From: Gracilaria vermiculophylla
Lineage: Eukaryota; Rhodophyta; Florideophyceae; Gracilariales; Gracilariaceae
Assembly (NCBI GenBank): GCA_019155205.2
Contig: JAHNZQ020000004.1
Coordinates: 356,091 to 420,090 of the forward strand
DNA length: 64,000 bases
Direction of reading: 5' to 3'
Every line of letters begins with the position of its first letter. The stretch's first letter is position 1. The notes beneath the pieces are model-generated. The model was not told the origin of the DNA. It saw only the letters and a list, made by a program, of their open reading frames with translations, and made no database searches. Positions 1 to 11,523 of this stretch are shown here, in pieces. A program made the position numbers and the translations under genes.

Positions 1-1133
1 GTCGCGCTCCGAACAGCTTGAAATTGTACAATTGAAAGCTAACGGTAAATCATATGCCGAAATTGGCCGACATTTGAAGCGTCATCCTGCCACAACTCTC
101 CGGTTTCTTAAAAAACCAGCAAGTTATGGAGAAACACAATCTACAGGGCGTCCCAATCTTCTCAGTCCAGCAGATAAGCGCGGTATTAAACGGGAACTGT
201 ATCGAAGAAAAGTTTCGTGCAAGAATATTGCAAAAAACTTAAACCTCAATGTATCTAAGTCAACAATATGGAGGGAAATTAATGAGAAAATTTTGTTCAA
301 GTATAAATGGATGAGGAAAACTTTCTTTCCGGAATAACATCACAAGCAAAAAAGAATTTCTTGGTGTGCAAACATGGCGCACTGGAAAGATCAATGGAAC
401 ACAGTAATATTTTCAGACGAAAAAAAGTTTAACTTGGATGGTCCAGATTGTTTTAAGTATTATTGGCATGATCTTGGAAAGGAACGTTCAGAATTTTATA
501 CAAGACATTCTGGAGGTGGTTCTGTAATGGTATGAGCTGCTATATCAAAGTATGGAAAAACAGAAATTGCCTTTATTGATGAAAATATGGACTCTGCACG
601 CTATCAGGAAGTTCTTTATAACTACATGCTACCTTTTGGATATTGTGTACACGGAGAAAATTTTGTTTTTCAACAAGATGATGCCCCGGTATACAAATCT
701 AAATTGGTGTCAGACTGGCTCAAAGAAGGAAGCATTCATGTCATGGAATGGCCAGCGCGCTCACCGGACTTGAACCCCATTGAAAATGTATGGGGTCTAT
801 TGTCAAGAATGGTTTCTGGCCATGGCAGGCACTTCAGCACAGTTTTTGATTTAAAAAACTGTATTAAGAATTGCTGGGACAATAATTCAGTTTCGACATT
901 TAATGGCTACATCAATTCAATGCCTAAACGCTGTATAAGCGTTATTCAGCAAAAAGGTGGGAAAACTAGTTACTGAGTCGCCAAAAGAGTCTTCAAGTTG
1001 ATAAAGTTGTTATGTTTTTGAAACGGTTTTTGGACTTGAATTTATTTTGAAACTCAATTTTGTATCCGTACAGTACCAAAATCATCATTTTTTTTACTTT
1101 GACACCAACGTGTTATGGTTTTGAAACAGACTC
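1..1133 (+). mobile_element. Tc1/mariner element copy 1, 5' end outside window
   Basis: The left part is cut by the window edge. The right end is set by comparison with the second copy at 22629-24144. Both end in a TTTTGAAACAG-type terminal repeat followed by TA (1134-1135), the expected target site of this superfamily. The 3' noncoding part (about 1009-1133) shares the TGTTTTTGAAACGG and CGTACAGTA stretches with the second copy. It holds one transposase reading frame broken only by stop codons, so it is a fairly recent but dead copy. Confidence 0.8.
2..976 (+). pseudogene. Tc1/mariner DD34E transposase, two in-frame stops
   Basis: Cut-and-paste transposase of the IS630-Tc1-mariner superfamily. 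One frame stays open from the window edge to 976 except for TAA at 335 and TGA at 533. The TGA replaces the Trp expected after SVMV. The N-terminal part is a helix-turn-helix (SYAEIGRHL, GRPNLLSPADKR). The catalytic domain has the first Asp in FSDEKKF, the second in QQDDAPV and the Glu in LNPIENVW, with 34 residues between the second Asp and the Glu, i.e. DD34E. The C-terminal end (NSMPKRC, VIQQKGG) matches the copy at 22674-23667. The start codon lies upstream of the window. Confidence 0.88.
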
Positions 1134-1135
1134 TA

Positions 1136-1491
1136 TTAGTGGTATTCTAAATAGTAAGCATTTACAATTATCGATGCAGCCACGTGCCAGTACGTAGCAG
1201 GCCAGGTATCTTCAAAACAGAGGTATAGCCATGTGGATGGACTGTAGGGAGCGCAAAACTCTGCATCACACTTTGAGTGGTTCGTGCGCTTCTTTTTTTA
1301 TTGTGGTGAAAAACAGAGCACTATCTCGCAAAAGTCGCGCTCTTTACGTCCCCTACTGATGTGCGCGCTCTATGTGAGGTTGTTTCATCCCCACGCAAGG
1401 GTTTCCACGGAATTCTGGTTTGCGTCTGTCTCTGACTGATTGCACTGCTACTGCCGGGGATCTGTCGCACTACACGTAGATAGTATGGCTA
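1136..1491. other. Unassigned spacer between two transposons
   Basis: I see no open frame of useful length and no repeat shared with the rest of the window. It lies between the mariner 3' terminal repeat and the first GTGTCTA terminus of the piggyBac-like element. Confidence 0.5.
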
Positions 1492-1509
1492 GTGTCTACT
1501 GTACCGTGT

Positions 1510-1543
1510 ACCTCATATGAGGTAGAACTATCTCATATGAGGT
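1510..1543. repeat. Left palindrome pair of piggyBac copy 1
   Basis: ACCTCATATGAGGT (1510-1523) is a perfect 14-bp palindrome. A near copy, ATCTCATATGAGGT (1530-1543), starts 20 bp later. This is about two helical turns, so both would face the same side of the DNA. Probably transposase or host-factor binding sites (inference). Confidence 0.8.
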
Positions 1544-1834
1544 AAAATTTGATCAAAAGAATTGTAATGAAACATTTATGGCTTTGAACCTCCAACATAT
1601 ACTAGATGATGGTGATGGGAACCTAGATGAGCAACAAAGCTGAAGTTGTGAAGAATATACACTCAGTCAGGCTCCTCACCATTTCTTATCCTCCTTCTTT
1701 AGCTCAAAATCAGAAAAAATGCCGAACCAAACCGAACCTCGTCTGATGACAGGCAATACCGTCTTTTTTCCTGCATCCTTGTTACGTCAGTGGGAGAGTG
1801 TAAGAAACTATTTGGTTCAGTTTAGAAGTCAAAG

Positions 1835-3808
1835 ATGCTTTCCGGGACAGTTGTCGACGTCATTGTCGCCGAAAGTAACGGTCGTCGTCTGAAATCTGTC
1901 ACTGTCGATTGGCTTATTCAGTCTCGCACTAAGCGCGTGACACTGAAACTTGTCAACATCAAGCGCGACGACCCCTCTTCATCAAAGGAGCACTGTCCAA
2001 TCCGGATGACGCACCTCTAGAGACTGAGATCACTCCTGAAAACCATGAGCAGAATCAGGTTGCCCCATCGGCCGTTACGCCCACGGAGCCTTACACGGTG
2101 GAGATTGATGTAGATTGCGTGGAGCATGGACGGACGTGGAAATTTGGGTAAGTGTCATATCCTCTCAATGGCCCGGTCCCATCTAAGACCTGGAAGGTCA
2201 TTGGTCAAGTTGGAGATGTGCTCACTTACTGTAATGCGCCCCATGACTTTACGCCGTATGACTTCTTTATGTACACGTTTCCCGTGATGCATCTTACAAA
2301 GATTGCCAGGCTCACTAATGTCAACATCGATGAGACTATGTATCGTCCAGTCACGCCGGGAGAGATACTCAAGTTATTTGGTGTTTTAATCATGATGACC
2401 AAGTACAAAGTTGGAATCAGGAGAGACTTGTGGCGAACCGCAGGCTTCACAAAGTATGGGCTAGTGGCTAATTTTGGAAGATTCATGTCACGCGCAAGAT
2501 TTGATACTATTCTGAGCAACATTCGGTTCAGCTCTTTGGCCGAAAGGTCAGATGTTCTTGAGTCTCACTCTCGCTGATCAGTTGTAAGTGGGTTTGTTGA
2601 CGCTATCAATTCTCACCGCGCAAGATACGTCACCCCATCTGACAACATCTGTGTTGACGAAAGCATGTCCAGGTGGTATGGATTGGGCGAGAGTTGGATT
2701 GACGTAGGGCTTCCGCATTATGTTGCTCTGGACAAGAAGCCTGAGAACGGGTGTGAGATTCGAACCGCCGCCTGCGGGAAGAGTGGAATGATGCTTCGAT
2801 TAGAGATTGTGACTGGATCAACAGGGTCTGAGTTTTGCACTTTTGAAGATGAATTTAGCGCCTCTGCTGCGGACACTCTACGCCTAGTCATACCCTGGCT
2901 AAGAACTGATAGGATTGCCTGTGGCGATTCGTGGTTTGCATCTGTGTCAACTGCACAGGCTTTAATGCGGTACAGAATGCGATTCATCGGTGTTTTCAAG
3001 GGAGCGACTCATCAGTATCCGATGAGGTTACTGTCAGAACAAAAGCTATCAGCTCGGGGTCATCATCTTTGTATGGTCAGCGAATCACCAGGAGATACTA
3101 TGAAGCTTATGGCGGTGCTTTGGGTGGATCGGCAGAGAAGATAATTTATTAGCTCCTGTTCAGTAACCTGGCCGGGTGAGGTCATTGAGAGATCGAGGTG
3201 GAGGAAGGATGGCGAGATCACGAGGAAGGTAGATTTTTGCGTTGACATCCTGCAAGTAGCAGAAGACTACTACAAGACGTGTGGACAAATCGACAGACAC
3301 AATTGCTGTCCGCAAAATTCTCTAGATTTGGAGAAAGTATTCGAAGTGAAGTCCTGGGCCCACAGAGTTAAACACCACGCTGCTATCCGTGTGCATTTTT
3401 GACGCCTGGCTTGTGTACAAACACTCAATGGGTCCGCGCGTCACGATGTCTCAGACAGTGTTTTATGAAAAACGTGCAGAAGGTCTGATTGAGAACTCGT
3501 ACAACGGTGTGGGTATACGCGGCACGGATGTGGATATCCCTCGTTACGAACGTATGCAAGAAGGCCTGAGCGGGGTGAGCCTATATCTCACGCCGACGAG
3601 TCGCAAGCGGAAGCCAGCCGACGGGTCTCTGACAAATGCGGTCTACCAAGGACAGAGCCGTGAATGCAAAACATTTAAGAAATCCAAGTTTATTTGCTCT
3701 GGAAGTCGTGATGAGCGAAACGATAACGTTTTTCTATGCCACTGTGACACTGGTCGCCATTGTTTTATCGTTCATGTACGGGACTTCCATGATGTCGTTA
3801 CCTCGTAA
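1835..3808 (+). pseudogene. piggyBac-family transposase, broken
   Basis: DDE transposase of the piggyBac/PGBD family. An N-terminal segment lies at 1835-2020. The core runs in one frame from 2152 to about 3385 (through KTWKVIGQVGD, PHDFTPYDFF, VDESMSRWYG, DVGLPHYVAL), with stops at 2575 (TGA) and 3142 (TAA). It then shifts frame into 3389-3808 (CIFDAWLVYKH). Candidate catalytic aspartates are in VDESMSRW, ACGDSWFAS and WVDRQRR, the three places used by this family. The C-terminal tail (FICSG, VFLCHCDTGRHCF) is a Cys/His cluster like the zinc-binding tail of piggyBac proteins. The copy at 16-21.7 kb aligns over all these blocks. Confidence 0.85.
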
Positions 3809-3929
3809 AAATGCCGTTAATGCATAGCGAGCACAAATATGCCAGGAATGTATGGGGCTTATGGGCAACGTGTCAGGCCAAATGGAAAAAATTAACAGTT
3901 TTTTTAATCGGCACTCCTCAATCTAGTCT

Positions 3930-3965
3930 CCCTCATATGAAGTAATCGGCTACCTCATATGAGGT
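3930..3965. repeat. Right palindrome pair of piggyBac copy 1
   Basis: CCCTCATATGAAGT (3930-3943, imperfect) and ACCTCATATGAGGT (3952-3965, perfect) start 22 bp apart. The outer copy is the perfect one, as at the left end. The 22-bp spacing matches the right end of copy 2 and differs from the 20 bp of left ends. Confidence 0.8.
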
Positions 3966-5729
3966 AGACGGCCTGGTCAACAGAAACTAGGGCTAGAGTG
4001 TGAATACAGCGAACAGTGGAAAATAGCTGCAAGGACAGGATGGCAGAGCCTTTTGTTTATTGAGATATGTTAGATTTCGCCACAGTATTTTACTCTACAG
4101 AATAGTATTAAAGGGTGCCGGCGTCACCGCTGCCATCCTCGGAAAACATCATCAAAGGTGCCGACTCCAAGTATTCCCCTTGCGGTGGTATATTCTCCTC
4201 ACCGAGGGATATCCCGTGGCACTCGGCTGCTCATCCGCCCTGTTTGCCAAGAGTGTCCCTAGTTATGATTTTTTTTACCAGCACTAATGTGCTCGCCCTT
4301 ACATAAGATTCTTTACCGGCTTTGCCTTTTTCTGTCGTTACGGCACCCCATCGCCCACTATTGTGGTATAGCCTCCACTTTCGTGGATCATACGAGCCTA
4401 GCGGCCTGTGCTGCTGTACTTCCCTTCATCTCCTCTTGGAATAGCCACACCTCTCATACACCTAAATTGTGGGGATGTGGTTCTCCAGCCTCTCTAACAT
4501 AGTGCAGAACGTACCTCTTCATGCCTTCGAATCCGAATTATTCCTGCAATTCTCTCTCAAGATTGCTTTCCTCATTGGGTCATCTCTAGTAGAAAACGAT
4601 CTGGAACGTCTTCGTGGTGCTTCTTTGCTTGCTGGCTTTTGCGCTACAAATGGTCTCCCGACAAAAAAAGTGGATCACTTGAGATTTTGTATTTTCCTGC
4701 TTTGAGGTGCTTTCATTTCCCCCGGATGATCTTTATTTTTCTCTTTCTAATGGTCGTGATGCCAAGAAACCCCTCTGGCGCGGAGATCTTTGTTATTCGA
4801 AGGCACTGCCACCTTGAAGGCGATGGCGTTGAAGCCCGGATGCCCTCGCGGATCCTGACCCAGTCTGGATCTCGTTCACCCAATAGGGCTCCACGGTCTG
4901 CGGGCCAAGGACCGGAAATCCAAGACCATTTTTAAGCTTTGTTGGATAGCATAATGCCCAGTGCTTGATCGTCTGTGGCATTTCCCGTAGTCACGGTCAA
5001 TTCCACCGCACATGAACTCAACAGCACATGCTGGTGTCCACACCGACTAGGGTGAGACACTCAAAGAGAAGCTTCGCTAGTTGCGGGCTTCCCAAAACGC
5101 CGTTGCTAGGTATTAAGCAACCCTTCGGGTGCATGTGGAAGGTAGCCCTGCTAGGAATATTGTCAAGGACCTCGACATGAAACGGGCGGATGTGTCAATG
5201 GTGCTAAAATTCTTTGGTGGTCTTGCATCCTTCATGGAAGGGATTGAGTTCCTGTTTAGCCGTGTTCTAGTCTGTCTTGAGACGTTGAATCAATTACTTT
5301 AGATTGATTCGCCTACAATTTCCGCCCAGACTGCTCTCTGCCAGCGCTCAGAACGCAAAAAGAAGCGGAATGAACGCCTCGGGCGGAAGTCAACAAGGCA
5401 GAAGCGTTTTGCCTGTGCTGCATTGACTTCATGAAAGTCTTCAAGGAGTGACTCTTATCGTTTTAACAGCTCCAAAGCCGATACTTAGGACCAGAAAGGG
5501 TGTTCATCCCACTACAAGTGGTTGTCGGCAACGCTGGGGTCATGCGAGCACGCTCGAAGTGCCGTTGGCACTTGGGCTTCAATGAGCTTGCTTCGATGAT
5601 CCCGATGTACCGGAAGTTGTTTTCCTACCGGTACTACTGGCTGGAGAATACTCCTGTGGATCGAAGCCCACGTTACACAGGAAAAGTGGAAGATTGCGTA
5701 AAACGGATGCAACTGACACATGGCAACTA

Positions 5730-6640
5730 GAACATTTCTGGAGAAGACCAAATATTGGTGCTGGACTTCCTAGCGCGCTTTGTCGTGGAACCTGAAGTAC
5801 GCATCATGAACGAGGGACAAACCTACTTCACTATGACGTATTTCTCAAGTGGGATGGCCGAGGACCAATTCATCTCCGTTAGAGCCTCGAGTCGTGCGAC
5901 AAAAGTACGGGTTATTTGTTGGCTGGGGGCATAGTACTTACTGTGCTTCTACGCCACCAAGCAGCCCATTCAGGCTACCATCGTCGCCTTGCGAAGTACC
6001 GACTATAGAGAAGGTGGGACGGAAACCAAATATTCAGTACGCCTCGACAAGGCTTTCCACCATGGTGGAAATGTTCTATCCGGCGACAGAGCGGTGTACG
6101 GTGTTCATCGACGGATTGAATCAGGCGATAAAAAGACTGATAGCTGAATGTCGAGAACATCGGCCAAATCTGAAATATTTGGAGCTCGTCCAGTACGCGC
6201 AGGCCGGAGGTGATGCGCTTCGTGCCCGTCCCTCTTAACCAAGATGTAAATCCTCTAAAGCGCTGGTTATGGGGGAAGGGAGGCTTTCTCCATTTCTTTG
6301 ATTCATAGCTGACGTGCAACCTTGAGGAGGATATGATCATGTTCCATTCGCCCAAGTCAATGCTCTGTACGTTTCGACCACAGGACATCCGTGTATGATA
6401 GAGGTCACCTGAGACACAGCACAAGATGATCTCTTCTTTTCTGCTGGAAAGGGAAGAATACAATCACCACGTATCCCGTATAAAAAGGGGTGCGCCCACA
6501 ATCAGTGAACAGGTTGGTGAGAATTTGGTATGCCAGGATTAGTAGCCGAACCTCGAGAAGCTATCTAGCGACGCGCGGCAAGCCTGATCTGCCACATTTA
6601 TGACGCTCTTGGTCATACGTCTCCGCAATGTCTCTTGTCG
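5730..6640 (+). pseudogene. gag of gypsy element A, frameshifted
   Basis: Retroviral-type Gag (capsid/nucleocapsid). The stretch from 5730 reads SGEDQILVLDFLARF, which parallels SGEDPISVLNFLTRY in the gag of the 26-36 kb element. It continues through MNEGQTYF and GMAEDQF. A frame change near 6.09 kb leads into FIDGLNQAIKRL and LKYLELVQYAQA (to 6233). At 6590-6631 a zinc knuckle reads CHIY...GHTSPQC, with the second Cys changed to Tyr. Several breaks make it inactive. Confidence 0.65.
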
Positions 6641-7139
6641 ATCAGGGAATTTCCATCCACGGTGACCAACTACGAGGCACTGACTTCGGAAGAGAAGGCA
6701 TCGGTCTGGATCGTATCATATCTTCGGCCAGAGGTGCAATTCTCCAAGGTAGACCCACAAAACCCGCAGTAGCAGCAACACTTCGTTCATTCAATAGGCT
6801 CTCTCCGGAGACATACGAACACACAATCTGCTTCAGCTAGAAATCAAGGCCCAAATAGCCGAGCCCTTGTGACAAAGGAAGCAAAAAAATCTACTCAGGG
6901 GGCCTCAACCGAGGGAAAATAATTGTGATAGTCACCCCTTTGAGAGAGGCGTTAACAGAACTGATTTTTGTGTTGCCCGAGGCACAGAACCCTCGCTTTA
7001 CGCCGAAAATCTCAACAAAGGAGCACGCCGCTATCCCGGACTCGGCAAGCTTTTGGGTTCTCCGTCGACCATGGATACGGGTGGAAAATATCCGGATCCC
7101 GGATAGAAACCTAATAATGGCCAAGCGTAACTTTATGGT

Positions 7140-7600
7140 CTACGCCGAGCTTGACCTAAGCCTGCAAATTATAGTAGAGTATCTCACGCTTTTACATACC
7201 GGTGCAGGTGCCATCTTTTTTTTAAAATCAGTTTTATCCACGCACTTGCGGTCACTTTTATGTTCAGGAACGGCAATGAATATATCCCGGACGTAAACGG
7301 CAACCCATTGAAAACGGTAGAAACGATTGATATAGTCGTTTGAATGGGATCTTTGATCGTGAAGCTTGACTTCGTGGTATGTTGGTTGCTGGTCAGTACA
7401 ACTGGTATGTGACTATTGCAATCGATTCCACTATTCCACTAAGCCCCGCCAATGGCGTGTCGAGTTAGATGATGGCTCCTCTATACCCTTCGGATGCAAC
7501 CGGCTAAAGCATGCTTTGCAGAAGAAAGAGCTGCTTCCTGCAGTGCGGTACCTAAAGCCATGTTCCTGGGAATCTCCGAAGCTTTGTGTTGCTTTTTAAA
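7140..7600 (+). pseudogene. Retropepsin remnant of gypsy element A
   Basis: The frame at about 7185-7296 reads LLHTGAGAIFFLKSVL. This is the retropepsin active-site loop (normally DTGA) with the catalytic Asp changed to His. Downstream, frame-shifted pieces to about 7600 keep protease-like hydrophobic strands. It is placed between gag and RT as expected. The next 700 bases to the RT start are decayed linker with no clear domain. Confidence 0.5.
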
Positions 7601-8449
7601 TGCGAATAATGGCAGGAACGCAAGTCATGGGGGACATAAACACCGATAACCACGGTTTACGGGTGGTTAAATCCCTTCATTCGGTGTACGAGAGTGGGCA
7701 ACTAATCTTTGCTAACGAAATTTAACAGGTGATGCCGGATATTCCATATCGCACGCTGGTTGCAAACCTTTGTAGCAACCCTGAGTTTCTGGTGCAGCAT
7801 CAAGTCATTGGCTTCGCTTCCACCTACCCACTTTCAATGCTTTTTCCCAAGATAACAACGACCGAGGTATTCGTATTTGTCACGAATGATAGTAATTCAA
7901 CGGCGAAAGATGATCTGTGTTGCGGGGGAAAGGATACCTCAATCCTACGAGGGCGAGAATTCTTCCGACACGGCAAAAAAACGATATGGGCAAGGTAACG
8001 CTGCACACTACCAAGCTTCGACGCGTTGAACCCTCAGAAGGCGCTTGAAGAGCTTGATCTCGAAAACTTTATCGATACGCATCGCGAACTTCTCCGCATA
8101 AATGCTGCTAGAATTCACCAGAGGGTGGAATGGCTCCATCGTAGAATATACTTCAAAAGAACACCAGATCGTTCTGCAACTAAACACTATTCTGGTATCA
8201 CTACAACCGTATAAGGCAGGGCCCAAAGATCCGGTAAAAAGAACATTTCCAATTGGTCAAGATGCTACGTGCAGGTGAAAATCAGCCCACTCAGACCCCA
8301 TGAGCATCATCAGATGTACTGGCTCTGAAGCTGGACGGAGCCTGGAGCTTTTGCGTTGACTATTGCCAGTTGAATGCCGTGATGGTACGTGACGAGTACT
8401 CCATTCCTCGTATGTACGATTTTATTGACTCTACGCAATTCGTATCCGG

Positions 8450-11253
8450 TACCCCGTATGGATGAACTCATTGACTCTTTAGGTGGTGCGTCCATTTTCT
8501 CGACGCTGGATGCCAACAGCGGCTACTGGCAGATTGAGATGGACGACTCCGATGAGGATAAGACTATGTTCACCTTGCACTGTCGGATACCCAGATTCCT
8601 AATGCTGCCATTTGGATTGAAGAATGCACCCGCTACGTTCCAACGAGTGGTGGAAATAATCCGATGAAGGAGCAGTACGCCTTGGTGTATATTGCTGATG
8701 GCATCATATACTCTCGCATCGTGCAGGAGCACTTCATTCATGTGAAGCACGTGCTCCAACTCCTGAAGGACGCTGGACTCATCTTTTAGCTCGAGAAATA
8801 TTTCCTTTTCAAGGCCTTAGTGAATTATTTGGAACATGTTGTGCTCACTGGCAGCCTACGGGTTTCTACAAAAACTCAGGACGCCATCAAAGAAGCTCAT
8901 CCTCCCACAAACCATACGGACCTCCGATCCTTCCTGGGGTTTGTAATGTCTTCCGGAGGTTTATACCGAAATTTTCCCGTATCGAGGCGCCGTTAAATTG
9001 CCACTTGAAGAAGGACAAGCCGAAGCAGTTGGCTATCTTGACAGACGAAGAGGTTCAAACCTTTAACACTCTGAAGAGGAGATTTATAGAGCCACCGATA
9101 TTGGTAATCCTAAAGCGGCACGGCCGGATGGTGCTGGAGACAGACGCCTGTAAATACCAAGTTGGGTGTGCTCCCCTACAGGAGCAACCTTAAGGTTGAC
9201 TGCAACCTATTGGATGACTGGAGTCACAGCCTCACACCTACGGAATGGAATTATTCCACCTCGAAGCGCAAATGTCTCGCCATCGTCTGGGCGGTGTTGC
9301 TCTTACGCTCATACCTGGGAGGCGTTTCAACTTGAGGATGTACCATGCACTGTAGAAAAGGATACTGTTTTTGACGGATGGTTCCTTTCATTTGGAAAGC
9401 TGGAGGCTACGCTTCCTGTAGTTCGAGTTGGACATCGCCCACCGTCCCGGCATAAAAACCCAGACAGCGAACGTGCTCTCGCAAATCTTCACCGAGAGCG
9501 AAGACAACACACCCTTGGAGGACTCCATTCCATTTCTGGGCATCCAGGATCCCGACGGGAAAGAAGAATATGATGGAGAATGCTTGGAATGCTGTGAACC
9601 TGGAGTAAAGTGCAGTTGGCTCCCCGAGGTGATGGCTCTTGTTAAGGAGGAGAAAGAAGTCCTCCCCATCATCGTAGAGACGTTTCTGAAGGACCAGAGT
9701 ACAGATGCATACTGCGAGGAGTGCCTCGCCACTGTGGGGAGTCTAACATCGTCACCCGATGTCGACCGTGACGGCGTACTTCTACGCCGCACTCCCCTGG
9801 ATCAAGCTTTCCAAAAAGTGTTCTCGACGAAACTACGGGCGAGGGTGCTGTATCTCACGCACCATCCTTGCCTCGCCGGGCACCACAGTGGATCGTGTAT
9901 GTAGTTTGCTATGCAAAGGGAGTTCTATTGGCTGAACATGGCTAATGACGCCTTGTAAACGGTGGCGGATTGCAATTCGTGCGCCGCTGCTAGGGGTAAT
10001 ATCCGTAGACACCGGACGCCATTGACTTATTTTTCACCTTTAGGACCTTTGAAAGTCGTGGCCATGGACATTTTGGGACCTTTTCCCGAGACGGAGCGAG
10101 GGTACCGATTTATCCTCGTGATCACTGATCCTTTCTCGAAGATCACGCGGGCCATTCCCCTCCGGAGCACCACTGCAGCAGTGATTACCGACGCTTTTTT
10201 GGAGCACTGGATCTACCCATATCAGATATTGTTGTTCCTCCTTATGGACAACGGGCCCCAGTTTGTGGCGAAGCTATTCAGTGCTATCTCTGGAATGCTG
10301 GGGATGAAACAGGTGTCTGCAACTGCTTATCACTCTCAGACCAACGGATAAGCGAAGACTTTCAACAAGGCCATCGCCACGAGGCTGAAGCACTACGTCG
10401 CAGACCTCCAAAAGGATTGGGACGCATATGTGGGCCCACTCACGTATCCATACAACATGCAAGTGCACCGCTCCGCGGGGACCGCTCCTTTCAATCTGGT
10501 GATTTCGCGCATACTACCCAGCGCCGTCATTACGAAACACGCCACGGCACACCCCGCGGATGGACCACAGGTACCAAGAGTGGCGCAAGCAAAACGCTCC
10601 ATTTTAGGGAGGTATGCGGACGCATTCTATCGCGCAAAGGAGAGACTCAATGCCTCGCAATGGAGATATAAACAGGAATTCGACCGGAAGGTGATGGAAG
10701 GCCCTCACCTTAAAGAAGGCGACCAGCTTCACCTCGACATAATAGAGGAGACATCCGACGAACCGCCGGGGGTCACGCGCAAAAATTAGCGCCAAACACC
10801 TCAGTTCCTTACAAAGTTCTGGACACCTATAGAGACACTGTCGCCATTGAGGTAAACGGGCTCTGAGACGTCGTCTTTCGTGATAGGTTGACGAACGTCC
10901 TGACGCCAAGCCCTTCAGGAATGCCCGCCATGTAATTTTAGACACCACACGCGAAACTACCTCATCCGGCCGCCTCAGAAGTGACGACACCGTTGGATAC
11001 TGGAAACCTCACCACCCCTCTCTAAGAACTATTGTTGGAGGTTCCGGACACCATCATTACCCCTGAAGGTGATAACCTCTACGCCGCGGACAATATCGTC
11101 TCCCACCGACAACTCCCCGCAGGGATACTTTACCGCGTCCGCTGGTACGGGTAAACCTCTAAGGATGACACGGGAAAACATCCGGAACACATTCCGAAGA
11201 ACGTCATCGGAAGATAACGCCCCAATCTGAAGCGGTAACGCAGCCTCTCATAG
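8450..11253 (+). pseudogene. pol (RT, RNase H, integrase, chromodomain) of family B copy 1
   Basis: RT pieces at 8450-9180 read FSTLDANSGYWQIEM, LPFGLKNAPATF, then YIADGIIYS where the catalytic YIDD has lost an Asp. RNase H remnants lie at about 9190-9430. Integrase starts near 9.78 kb, with zinc-binding residues (TVADCNSCAAA) and the first catalytic Asp in AMDILGPF. The second is in LMDNGPQF. The Glu region (SQTNG, then a stop at 10349) is damaged. A chromodomain (AGILYRVRWYG) lies at about 11.06-11.16 kb. The terminal TAG at 11251-11253 corresponds to the pol stop at 29408-29410 in the other copy. Many stops and frameshifts. Confidence 0.85.
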
Positions 11254-11523
11254 GCGTTTCCGTTTTGATATGGTGGAGGAGGCCCCAAACCGGAGTTCTT
11301 TTTTGTCTCCGCTATCTATCCCTCACCTGGAGTTCTCCCTTTTCCCTCCAGGCCTCCGTACTCGCTTATTAAGCGCTTCCGCGGAGGCATTTTGTGTCTT
11401 TGGGCACGAGGGCATGGCCCATGCACATTGCAATTACCGTTCGAGGAGTTTCTGCTCCAAATCAAGGATCTTTTCTTCCGCCGCTACCAGAAACTAACTA
11501 CGATTTCCGGGGTTTCGTACGCC

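Larger units (their letters stand above)
1492..3985 (+). mobile_element. piggyBac-like element copy 1
   Basis: The left terminus GTGTCTACTG starts at 1492, and the same GTGTCTA motif starts the copies at 15962 and 63803. In all three, the first 14-bp palindrome begins 18 bp inside. Between the ends lies one decayed transposase of the DDE_Tnp_1_7 (piggyBac) family. The right limit is approximate: a second palindrome pair ends at 3965, but no clean mirrored GACAC terminus follows. I do not see the TTAA duplication typical of piggyBac. Confidence 0.75.
4050..8449 (+). mobile_element. Ty3/gypsy element A, decayed and truncated
   Basis: It carries gag (from about 5.7 kb), a CCHC knuckle (6590-6631), an aspartic protease remnant (about 7.19 kb) and the beginning of RT (about 8.32-8.449 kb), in the right order for a Ty3/gypsy element. 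The 5' limit is uncertain. The part from 4050 to about 5.5 kb should hold the 5' LTR and leader, but no second copy is present to define them, and I see no convincing gene there. It ends abruptly within RT, where a different gypsy family takes over. Confidence 0.6.
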
